A stretch of DNA of 11,398 nucleotides from Campylobacterales bacterium (GCA_027064245.1 JAMOPZ010000233.1:1-11398), one strand, 5' to 3'; positions 1 through 5,027 are shown, numbered from the stretch's first letter. Notes: a model not told the origin generated them from the letters alone. Made by a program: numbers and translations.

Positions 1-363
1 GGTTTATTTTCATCTGAAGATATTAAATGTGGAACAATATTAGGTTCCTTAGATGGACAAATAATGGATTGGAATAACTATGATGAATTGTCAGATTATT
101 TAAAAAATATATTGGGTAAGTATAAAAACTATTTTTTGATGGAATGGAATGCATTAAATACCAAAACTTTATTAGTGAGACCTTTTAGAACAAAGTATAG
201 TTATATAAATCATTCTTCTAAACCAAATGTTGAAATAAAATATAATCCCATCAGAATTGAAACTATAAAAAATATTAAAAAATGTGAAGAACTCTTCTTA
301 GATTATGATAAAGAACCACTAAAAGAGGACTATTTAAATGGACATGGAAAAACATTTCTATGA
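1..363 (+). CDS. SET-domain protein, C-terminal part (5' end outside window)
   Basis: The reading frame is open from the first base, so the gene begins before the window and 120 residues are visible. The visible part looks like most of a SET domain, the fold of S-adenosylmethionine-dependent lysine methyltransferases. It starts with GLFSSEDIKCGTIL, like the usual opening 'G-x-G-x-F-A...I..G..I'. It has the signature N70-H-S-S-K-P-N76 (family NHSxxPN) and ends with the E-E-L-F-L-D-Y box near residues 96-102, whose tyrosine is catalytic in the family. No cysteine-rich post-SET segment follows. An internal ATG at base 64 is not a likely start because the domain begins upstream of it. The substrate cannot be predicted; bacterial SET proteins may act on the cell's own or a host's proteins. 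The next short frame overlaps its stop codon as ATGA. Confidence 0.8.
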   Translation, partial: GLFSSEDIKCGTILGSLDGQIMDWNNYDELSDYLKNILGKYKNYFLMEWNALNTKTLLVRPFRTKYSYINHSSKPNVEIKYNPIRIETIKNIKKCEELFLDYDKEPLKEDYLNGHGKTFL

Positions 364-503
364 TTAACATAAAGTCTAAGTTCTATTGTATTCAACCTAT
401 TCAGATTGGTGTAGACTCTCTTTCTAAATTTTTTGGATTAAAAATAGATATTAATAAAATCAATAGAAGTGCAATTAAAAATACAGATTATCATCCTAAA
501 TGA
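360..503 (+). CDS. Short overlapping reading frame, possibly truncated gene
   Basis: An ATG overlaps the stop of the SET-domain gene in the arrangement ATGA, typical of translational coupling, and opens 47 codons. The peptide contains IQPIQIGVDSLSKFFGLKI and looks protein-like rather than random, with a balanced mix of hydrophobic and charged residues. It stops at 501, exactly where transposase-like sequence begins in another frame. I infer that this is either a tiny gene coupled to the SET gene or the N-terminal stub of a longer gene cut by insertion of the transposase fragment. No family is recognised. Confidence 0.4.
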   Translation: MINIKSKFYCIQPIQIGVDSLSKFFGLKIDINKINRSAIKNTDYHPK

Positions 504-822
504 AGAACTCTTGAAAAACAGAAAGATTGTTTACGAAAAGGCTAAAGCAAATCATCCAAACAGATGGAGTGGTAACACTCGCAAGTGGAACTTTATAAAT
601 GAGGTTCATTTAAATCCAAGGGAAAGTAAAAAAAGAGGAGAAAGAGGATACACTTACAACGAACAAAATATAGTTCCAAATGTGTGGTACTTAAGTGTAC
701 TTAATTTGGACAACTGTTCTGACATCTACCATCAGATAAGCCTTTATAATACTTTTTTAAATCAAATATTTCATTTTTTATCAAAGATGCTAATTCTTGA
801 TAGCTATCTGCTTGAATTATGA
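469..822 (+). pseudogene. Transposase/integrase-type C-terminal remnant
   Basis: The 117-codon frame has a GTG start, but only its first half looks ancestral. Residues about 12-50 (KNRKIVYEKAKANHPNRW, then SGNTRKWNF...EVHLNP) resemble the C-terminal tail of DDE integrase-type transposases, where 'HP.RW....R.W....V.LNP' patterns occur. The catalytic DDE core that should precede this tail is missing: the preceding 100 bases are closed in this frame and belong to a different short frame. From about base 700 the frame runs over a better-looking minus-strand remnant, so its 3' half is probably not ancestral. This is a dead fragment of an insertion sequence. The family assignment rests on memory of motif shape and is moderate. 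Confidence 0.45.
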
Positions 823-955
823 AAGAGATTTCTTTTTTGGTTTTAGCATTTCGTATTGTAATCTTTGATTTATTATGTGTATCAGACCAAAATATAAAAA
901 AGATACAACTTCCTCTATTATATGTAAATATGATTTTTGTAAAATTGGTTAATTT
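701..955 (-). pseudogene. Minus-strand coding remnant without a start codon
   Basis: On the minus strand, 84 codons are open between an upstream stop (956-958) and a TAA at 701-703. The translation looks like real protein, especially the C-terminal half (ADSYQELASLIKNEIFDL, then KKYYKGLSDGRCQNSCPN). There is no ATG or GTG anywhere in the frame and no Shine-Dalgarno sequence, so it cannot be expressed as it stands. It is probably a gene fragment left by rearrangement next to the transposase remnant. A plus-strand frame over the same bases (819-1025) has no ribosome site and a poor composition, and I take it as its shadow. No family is recognised. Confidence 0.3.
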
Positions 956-984
956 TTATATATATAAATTCTTTTGTTATATAC

Positions 985-1013
985 TTGACATTAATTACTT
1001 ATTGATGTATAAT
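985..1013 (+). promoter_or_regulatory. Orphan array promoter (module copy 1)
   Basis: TTGACA (985-990), a 17 bp spacer and TATAAT (1008-1013), followed by the conserved leader core TATCTAAAAAGAAAAAG. The operator arms are ACATTAATT and TATTGATGT, a slightly imperfect palindrome. The usual AGG ribosome site and gene start are absent (AAAAGCAGAT instead), so the promoter has no gene downstream. Confidence 0.8.
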
Positions 1014-1104
1014 AACAGTATCTAAAAAGAAAAAGCAGATTTACATTGTTATAAATGTAATGATGCAAATCAATTTATAAGTTATATATATTTTGTAAAG
1101 AAAA

Positions 1105-1254
1105 AGAACTCTTGATGAAAAAGATGCAATCAAAAGAACTATCAAGCTTAATTTGCTCAAAGAGAGAGACATACTGCTGATTTAATCTTCAATGATGATA
1201 CATATACAAAAGCATTAGTTTATCTATATATGACAATAAAGATAATATATAATT
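1105..1254 (+). pseudogene. Frameshifted coding debris
   Basis: One frame gives RTLDEKDAIKRTIKLNLLKE before a stop near 1183. Another then gives ADLIFNDDTYTKALVYLY. Together they read like one helical protein end with a frame change around 1165-1180. No start or ribosome site is preserved. It may be the dead gene once driven by the orphan promoter upstream. Function is unknown. Confidence 0.25.
1248..1253 (+). promoter_or_regulatory. Probable -10 box for the HipS/HipT-like pair
   Basis: A perfect TATAAT lies 20 bases before the ATG at 1274. No convincing -35 box sits 17 bp upstream (TATATA at 1225-1230). It is unlike the array promoters, lacking both the palindrome and the A-rich leader. An AAGG ribosome site follows at 1263-1266. 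Confidence 0.4.
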
Positions 1255-1273
1255 AAATCAAAAAGGAACGATA

Positions 1274-1594
1274 ATGAGAATAAAAATATCAAGTGCTAGT
1301 GATGTAATAGGAACTATTGAATTTAATAGAGATAGTAATAGTTTTCTCTTTAACTATGATGAAAATTTTGATGGTTTTCCATTTGGTGAAATCAATAGTG
1401 ATATTGATAGAAAATTTGAAAGCAATACAATGTTTCCATTTTTTGAATTTGAAGATTGTGGGAGTAGGCAAAAAATAGCAGAGAAACACGATTTAAAAAA
1501 TCCTGATAGTAATGATGCTCAATGGTTTATTTTAAACCTATTCGCTGAAAAAAAACAATCGCTAAGAGGTATGCGTTTTGAAGTTATACAGTAG
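1274..1594 (+). CDS. HipS-like protein (HipA N-terminal subdomain as a separate gene)
   Basis: This 106-residue protein looks like the first subdomain of HipA kinases (the Couple_hipA region) encoded alone. It has a short beta opening (VIGTIEFNRDSNSFLFNY), a conserved-looking SNTMFPFFEF segment where HipA has its 'FF.NLLP' turn, and a following helix with a 'D...WFILNLFAEK' pattern comparable to HipA's 'D...LL..IG.D..GA'. The length is close to HipS (about 100 residues) of the tripartite HipBST toxin-antitoxin system, in which HipS neutralises the kinase. AAGG lies 7 bases before the ATG. The gene overlaps the kinase gene by 17 bases in another frame, as expected for coupled partners. No hipB-like DNA-binding gene precedes it. 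The antitoxin role is inference from the family arrangement. Confidence 0.6.
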   Translation: MRIKISSASDVIGTIEFNRDSNSFLFNYDENFDGFPFGEINSDIDRKFESNTMFPFFEFEDCGSRQKIAEKHDLKNPDSNDAQWFILNLFAEKKQSLRGMRFEVIQ

Positions 1595-2495
1595 CGATTA
1601 TTCAAAACTTATTAGCGATAGTATCCTAATAGATTTTCAAATGTTTAAGGATGAGGAAGATTCAGAAGCAATCGGTGGGGTTATGCCTAAAATGTTTGTG
1701 AAAGAAATAAATGATACTCTTGTTAAAGGTAGTGGAAAATATAATGAATTTATTGCTAAATCTTCTATTTCCGAAGATGAAGACCTTATCGCAAATGAAC
1801 ATTTTTTTATATGGTTATCCTCGGCTTGTGATATTGATACTTCCGAAGCAGTCCTTTTAATAGATAGTAACACTAACGCTAAAATACTTTTATCAAAAAT
1901 ATTTATAAAAGATGATGAGGTTTTAATCCATTTTGTAAATACTCTAAAAAAAGAAGATAAACAAGATATTACAATTGGTAAATTTTTAAGTGCTATTGGA
2001 GAGAAACAGCGTTTTGTTGATGATAGAATTAGCATGGAAACTGATATTTTAAAACAGTTGTATTTTTCAAATCTTGTTGGTAATTATGATTTTCATTCCA
2101 GAAACATAGCACTTTTGCAATCACCTACAGAAACAGTAGTTGCACCATCCTATGATGTTTCTTGCACTAAATACTATGATAATTCTACAAGGTCAGCAAT
2201 TAAAGTAAACGGGAAAATTAAAGATGTTACACCTGATGATATTCTAAGTGATTTTATTGAGTTTTCTATGCTAAGTAGGGAAAAAATACTTTCTGTTTTT
2301 GTTGAAATAAATAATGATGTTAAAGAAAATATAAAACAAATAGAAGCCTCACATATGGACAGAGAAGAAATAGATTTTATAAAAGAATATATTGATGAAA
2401 AATTATCAATAGCATTTTCAGCAATAGAGGCAAATAAAGAAAAAATGTCAGCACATGATATGGAAGAAAATGATGCTATTTATATGGGTATGTGA
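1578..2495 (+). CDS. HipA/HipT-like serine/threonine kinase toxin
   Basis: This 305-residue protein corresponds to HipA kinases without their N-terminal subdomain, near the length of HipT (about 335). Visible motifs in order are the glycine loop G33-G-V-M-P-K38, the ATP-binding lysine in F-I-A-K61, and E74 in NEHFF. They continue with E126-D127, the catalytic loop N169-Y-D171-F-H-S-R-N176 (family N.D.H.KN), and the metal-binding D193 in A-P-S-Y-D. All core catalytic residues are present, so an active kinase is plausible. HipA and HipT phosphorylate aminoacyl-tRNA synthetases and stop translation; the target here is unknown. The RFDR motif usual in HipA is not recognisable (S-K-I-F-I near residues 106-110). 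The position of HipA's autophosphorylated serine, three residues before the loop's second glycine, is alanine. The start is TTG with AGAGG 8 bases upstream, inside the HipS-like gene. Confidence 0.8.
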   Translation: MKLYSSDYSKLISDSILIDFQMFKDEEDSEAIGGVMPKMFVKEINDTLVKGSGKYNEFIAKSSISEDEDLIANEHFFIWLSSACDIDTSEAVLLIDSNTNAKILLSKIFIKDDEVLIHFVNTLKKEDKQDITIGKFLSAIGEKQRFVDDRISMETDILKQLYFSNLVGNYDFHSRNIALLQSPTETVVAPSYDVSCTKYYDNSTRSAIKVNGKIKDVTPDDILSDFIEFSMLSREKILSVFVEINNDVKENIKQIEASHMDREEIDFIKEYIDEKLSIAFSAIEANKEKMSAHDMEENDAIYMGM

Positions 2496-2526
2496 TATTA
2501 ATTGATACATTCCTTATAGTTGAATA

Positions 2527-2545
2527 GTCTATATAATTTATAGAC
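2527..2545. repeat. Inverted repeat after the kinase gene
   Basis: GTCTATA and TATAGAC form a perfect 7 bp dyad around a 5-base centre, about 30 bases past the kinase stop. No T-run follows, so it is a weak terminator candidate. It could also be a protein-binding site. Confidence 0.3.
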
Positions 2546-2562
2546 AATAGTATCTATAAATA

Positions 2563-2591
2563 TTGACATCTATATTAAAGACAGATATACT
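2563..2591 (+). promoter_or_regulatory. Promoter-like sequence without an obvious gene
   Basis: TTGACA (2563-2568), 17 bp and TATACT (2586-2591). It shares the array's box spacing but lacks its palindrome and leader. Immediately downstream is a 9 bp perfect dyad (2590-2614) ending in AAGGA, and then no start codon leads to a useful frame. It may be a ruined array unit or the promoter of a short untranslated RNA. Confidence 0.35.
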
Positions 2592-2614
2592 TATCTATAT
2601 TAAAAATAGATAAG
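2590..2614. repeat. Perfect 9 bp inverted repeat over a promoter-like -10
   Basis: CTTATCTAT (2590-2598) and ATAGATAAG (2606-2614) pair perfectly around a 7-base loop. The left arm begins at the fifth base of the TATACT -10-like box, so it could be an operator at a start site or the first hairpin of a transcript. Confidence 0.4.
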
Positions 2615-2706
2615 GAACACTCACATACCACCTCGTTTAAAAATACTTTACATTGAACGATATACAAGTAATTTTACAGATATTAAATGATATTCGCTCA
2701 CATAGC

Positions 2707-2735
2707 TTGACATTGATTACTAAATAATGTATAAT
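2707..2735 (+). promoter_or_regulatory. Array promoter-operator module, copy 2
   Basis: TTGACA (2707-2712), 17 bp, TATAAT (2730-2735), then a leader with ACATCTAAAAAGAAAAAGG before the ATG at 2765. Operator arms are ACATTGATT and AAATAATGT. Bases 2705-2736 are identical to 7841-7872 in copy 9. The leader variant AATACATCT is shared with copy 12. Confidence 0.9.
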
Positions 2736-2764
2736 AATACATCTAAAAAGAAAAAGGTTTTATT

Positions 2765-3040
2765 ATGGGAAACAGCATTAAAGCAACTAAAAAGAGAATG
2801 TTAATTGTAGACGATAGAAACAATGGTATTATAGTTAATGACAATTATACTCAATGGGAACATATAAAAACAGATGAAGAGAGTATCGCTTGGAAGCAAG
2901 CAACATATAATACATTATTTGGAACTTATAATAATGATACTATTCTTGCTGTAATAGATAAGTTTAATCCTAAGCAAGGGTATAAACTAGATGCTTATAA
3001 AAATGAAGTATTTAAAGTTTTTAAAAACAAAGGTCTTTAA
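2765..3040 (+). CDS. Small protein of unknown function (91 aa)
   Basis: The first gene of the array proper, with its ATG 5 bases after the AGG of the conserved leader. The 91-residue product is soluble-looking and lysine/asparagine-rich. It has a short beta-like stretch (RMLIVDDRNNGIIVND), then a tryptophan-containing, probably helical segment (QWEHIKTDEESIAWKQATYN). No signal peptide, membrane segment or metal-binding motif is seen. It forms a two-gene unit with the next gene, which starts 2 bases after its stop. I do not recognise a family. Confidence 0.75.
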   Translation: MGNSIKATKKRMLIVDDRNNGIIVNDNYTQWEHIKTDEESIAWKQATYNTLFGTYNNDTILAVIDKFNPKQGYKLDAYKNEVFKVFKNKGL

Positions 3041-3042
3041 AG

Positions 3043-3327
3043 ATGTGTTGTGAAATAGATAGAAAAACTAGGATAACATTTAATGGCAAAACTCTTTTTG
3101 ATTTAAGCATGGAGAGCAAAAGAGTTTTTCCATCTGTTCTAGTGGGTGTAGAATCTAATAAATATAGACATAAAGATTACTCAGAATATTTGCTGTTAGA
3201 TGATGTTGATAAAGATGGTAACATTCCAACTTTTTTTTATAATGGTAGCTGGAGAGAGGGTAGGATATGCCAAGATATTACAAATATTGTTAATAAAGAT
3301 ATTTTAGAAAAGTTGAGTTTATACTAG
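3043..3327 (+). CDS. Small protein of unknown function (94 aa), coupled to the gene before
   Basis: The ATG lies 2 bases after the preceding stop, and AAAGG inside the end of that gene (3029-3033) serves as the ribosome site, so translation is probably coupled. The 94-residue product begins with two adjacent cysteines (MCCEIDRKTRITFNGKTLFD). It looks like a mixed beta/alpha fold with an acidic turn (LLLDDVDKDGN) and an aromatic stretch (FFYNGSW). There are too few cysteines for a metal site. No family is recognised. The pair depends on array promoter copy 2. Confidence 0.7.
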   Translation: MCCEIDRKTRITFNGKTLFDLSMESKRVFPSVLVGVESNKYRHKDYSEYLLLDDVDKDGNIPTFFYNGSWREGRICQDITNIVNKDILEKLSLY

Positions 3328-3457
3328 AAAATAGAAAGTATTATAAAAAGAATATAGTAAACAATAATACTGCTGATAAATTTAATGAATTAACAAGTTA
3401 AAGTGCTATTACTGCTTAATCATTTTTTTTGATAAATAGTAAACACTTTTTAAAATG

Positions 3458-3494
3458 TTTAACAGACATGATTGATATAATATTATCTGTTAAA
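3458..3494 (+). promoter_or_regulatory. -10 region flanked by a 9 bp dyad, upstream of gene 3521
   Basis: TATAAT at 3476-3481 lies 40 bases before the ATG at 3521. TTTAACAGA (3458-3466) and TCTGTTAAA (3486-3494) are perfect inverted repeats on either side of it. No consensus -35 box exists, and the array palindrome and leader are absent. I read this as a promoter under a different regulator from its neighbours, or one needing an activator. Confidence 0.45.
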
Positions 3495-3520
3495 TATTTA
3501 TAAGTCACAAGGGTTTTGCT

Positions 3521-3871
3521 ATGATTAAATATGACAGAGTTAAATTAGTTTATTATTATGGATACTCTGAAATATTAGAGTATCTTGGAGGAACTAAAGT
3601 TGATGATACTGATGTTTCAAGAGAACTTGAAAAAAATACAAATTCAGGTTGCGAAGATATTATATATGATTTAACTCTTCAAAGAATACAGACATCTTTT
3701 AGTTGTAGAGAAGAAGCTTACAAATATACTTTATCATATATAGCAAACGGAAGAGATAGCTCCTTGTTGATTGATAATACTCCTATATATAATGTTTCTG
3801 ATTTACAAGTTATTGTTAATATGAAAACCGAGACAATCGAAGATGATGAAGCAGACAGCTTGTTTTATTAA
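3521..3871 (+). CDS. Small acidic protein of unknown function (116 aa)
   Basis: An AAGGG ribosome site precedes this ATG by about 7 bases. The 116-residue product has a tyrosine-rich opening (VKLVYYYGYSEILEYLGG) and an acidic C-terminus (TIEDDEADSLFY). The middle looks helical (REEAYKYTLSYIANGRD). It has no signal peptide or membrane segment and matches no family I know. Unlike most neighbours it lacks the array promoter and has a dyad-flanked -10 box, so it may be regulated separately or be a unit whose promoter has diverged. Confidence 0.7.
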   Translation: MIKYDRVKLVYYYGYSEILEYLGGTKVDDTDVSRELEKNTNSGCEDIIYDLTLQRIQTSFSCREEAYKYTLSYIANGRDSSLLIDNTPIYNVSDLQVIVNMKTETIEDDEADSLFY

Positions 3872-3887
3872 AATCTTTTTTTGTTGC

Positions 3888-3916
3888 TTAATATTAACTG
3901 CTAATTAATGTATAAT
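3888..3916 (+). promoter_or_regulatory. Decayed array promoter, copy 3
   Basis: TATAAT (3911-3916) is perfect, but the hexamer 17 bp upstream is TTAATA (3888-3893) instead of TTGACA. The flanking operator is recognisable as ATATTAACT and AATTAATGT, and a leader like the others follows (CTATCAAAAAAAAGAAAGAGG). The -35 box has therefore decayed or been weakened while the rest of the module was kept. Confidence 0.65.
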
Positions 3917-3949
3917 TATGCTATCAAAAAAAAGAAAGAGGTTATGTTA

Positions 3950-4297
3950 ATGGATTTCTTAAATAGTTTAATTGTAGGGATTTTTGGATTTTTATACTAT
4001 TGTCACATAGCAATAGCAAAGTTGATGGTTTATAATTTTATTCATTATCCATTTGCAACTATATTTATTTCTGTAGTTGTTTTTGCGATGATAAGCTTTA
4101 TTTTATTTAAGCTGATGATGATAAAAAACAGACATTCTCGCCATAATAATAATAATGACATAGAGAGTGAGAGTGTAGGAGATGTGCAAATGTATATTTG
4201 GTTGTTGATTCTACTTCCTTTTCTACTTCCTTTTAAAATCTTTGCTGATGGCATAGGCATGTTTGAATATTTGAAAACAAACAAGAGAGAGTATTAG
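3950..4297 (+). CDS. Small three-pass membrane protein of unknown function
   Basis: I place the start at ATG 3950, 8 bases after GAGG (3938-3941). An ATG at 3944 is too close to that site, and one at 3908 lies inside the promoter. The 115-residue product has three hydrophobic segments, roughly residues 6-28 (including IVGIFGFLYYCHIAIAKLMV), 34-58 (FATIFISVVVFAMISFILF) and 79-98 (MYIWLLILLPFLLPFKIF). Between the second and third lies a hydrophilic loop (residues 59-78) with a basic His/Arg part, a run of four asparagines and an acidic end. It is the only clear integral membrane protein in the array. Possible roles include a holin-like or envelope-modifying protein, but nothing in the sequence decides this. 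Confidence 0.7.
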   Translation: MDFLNSLIVGIFGFLYYCHIAIAKLMVYNFIHYPFATIFISVVVFAMISFILFKLMMIKNRHSRHNNNNDIESESVGDVQMYIWLLILLPFLLPFKIFADGIGMFEYLKTNKREY

Positions 4298-4319
4298 GGT
4301 GGATAATTTATTTGTAGAT

Positions 4320-4384
4320 AATCCCAAAACTTCCAAAAAATTCTATCTCTATCCCTTGACATTAACTATTACTTAATGTATAAT
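4320..4384 (+). promoter_or_regulatory. Array promoter-operator module, copy 4, with conserved upstream box
   Basis: TTGACA (4356-4361), 17 bp, TATAAT (4379-4384), then the leader core ATCTAAAAAAAGAAAAAGG to the ATG at 4418. Operator arms are ACATTAACT and CTTAATGT. Upstream, AATCCCAAAACTT begins exactly 36 bases before the -35 box. The same box at the same distance occurs in copy 8, so the module extends well upstream of -35. Confidence 0.9.
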
Positions 4385-4417
4385 AATGGAATCTAAAAAA
4401 AGAAAAAGGTTTACAAA

Positions 4418-4822
4418 ATGGAAAAATTTACAATAGATACTGAATGTATAAAAAAAAATAGCTTTACTGCAACGATTAATGGCTTTTCTGGAAAATTAGG
4501 GGTTGAAGCTTATTTGTCTTCTTCTGACATAGAGCGTTCTTATTTTTCAATCGTTATTTCTGATGGTGTTTATGAACAACTATCTTTTAAAGTTACAATA
4601 AATAAAGATATTAGTGAGCTTGAACTATCTCATACTATAAAAGATGAGTATTTGTCTATTGCTGTAGATGGTGGAGATATAGTAGTACAAGTTAAGAATC
4701 AAAGTGATGAGCCTATAGTAGTCTTAGATATATTTAATAATAATAATGAGATTATTGCGGAGTGTGGTTATGTAACACATGAAGATATAAAAGATGATTT
4801 TGAGGATGAGATAGATTTTTAA
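4418..4822 (+). CDS. Highly acidic beta-rich protein of unknown function (134 aa)
   Basis: Start ATG 4418 follows the canonical leader AAAAAGGTTTACAAA. The 134-residue product alternates hydrophobic and polar residues (FTATINGFSGKLGV, FSIVISDGVY, LSIAVDGGDIVVQV, IVVLDIF), as in a beta-sandwich. It ends in a strongly acidic tail with nine Asp/Glu in the last 16 residues or so. I count about 28 acidic against 10 basic residues, a net charge near -18. No signal peptide is seen. High negative charge on a small beta protein is compatible with a DNA-mimic inhibitor, but that is speculation and no family is recognised. A long hairpin follows the gene. Confidence 0.75.
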   Translation: MEKFTIDTECIKKNSFTATINGFSGKLGVEAYLSSSDIERSYFSIVISDGVYEQLSFKVTINKDISELELSHTIKDEYLSIAVDGGDIVVQVKNQSDEPIVVLDIFNNNNEIIAECGYVTHEDIKDDFEDEIDF

Positions 4823-4846
4823 AGCTAGGTGTTTAAGGGAATATTG

Positions 4847-4912
4847 TGAACCGATTAAATATAGTGCTAATTCTAGAAATGGTGTATTAAGCCCTTTTGT
4901 TTAATCGGTTCA
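4847..4912. repeat. 13 bp perfect inverted repeat with structured 40-base loop
   Basis: TGAACCGATTAAA (4847-4859) and TTTAATCGGTTCA (4900-4912) are perfectly complementary. The 40-base loop holds a possible nested stem (GCTAAT against ATTA-AGC) and the alternative pairing AAGGG/CCCTT. It lies 25 bases after the stop at 4822. No T-run follows, so it is not a classic intrinsic terminator. It could be a terminator of another type, an RNA 3' end stabiliser, or a recombination or protein-binding site. Confidence 0.6.
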
Positions 4913-4957
4913 TAATTTTCATCTACGCATCTGCTATTTTTATCACATAGCAAATGT

Positions 4958-5016
4958 TTTTATTACTTGACATTATTTATAAAATAATGTATAATAACGG
5001 TATCTAAAAAGAAAAA
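4958..5016 (+). promoter_or_regulatory. Array promoter-operator module, copy 5 (perfect palindrome)
   Basis: TTGACA (4967-4972), 17 bp, TATAAT (4990-4995), then CGGTATCTAAAAAG and an AAGG ribosome site before ATG 5028. The operator at 4970-4990 is a perfect palindrome: ACATTATTT, centre ATA, AAATAATGT. The whole 59 bases recur identically at 5649-5707. Confidence 0.93.
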
Positions 5017-5027
5017 AGGTTTACACT

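Larger units (their letters stand above)
956..1273. other. Gene-free stretch: orphan promoter module plus coding debris
   Basis: This interval of about 320 bases has no intact gene. It holds a full copy of the shared promoter module (985-1013) whose leader now leads only into a six-codon frame. Around 1105-1254 there is frameshifted coding-like debris, and just before 1274 lie a -10 box and ribosome site for the HipS-like gene. I infer an array member that lost its gene. Confidence 0.6.

Noticed and set aside
819..1025. Plus-strand 68-codon frame
   Set aside because: No ribosome site, low-complexity hydrophobic translation, overlap with the orphan promoter, and a more protein-like frame on the other strand.
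1289..1489. Minus-strand frame inside the HipS-like gene
   Set aside because: Shadow of a recognisable plus-strand gene with no start signals. The same applies to 1637-2035, 4045-4284 and 8044-8319.
4847..4912. Integron attC site
   Set aside because: No GTTRRRY/RYYYAAC boxes at the ends, no second copy after other genes and no integrase gene in the window.
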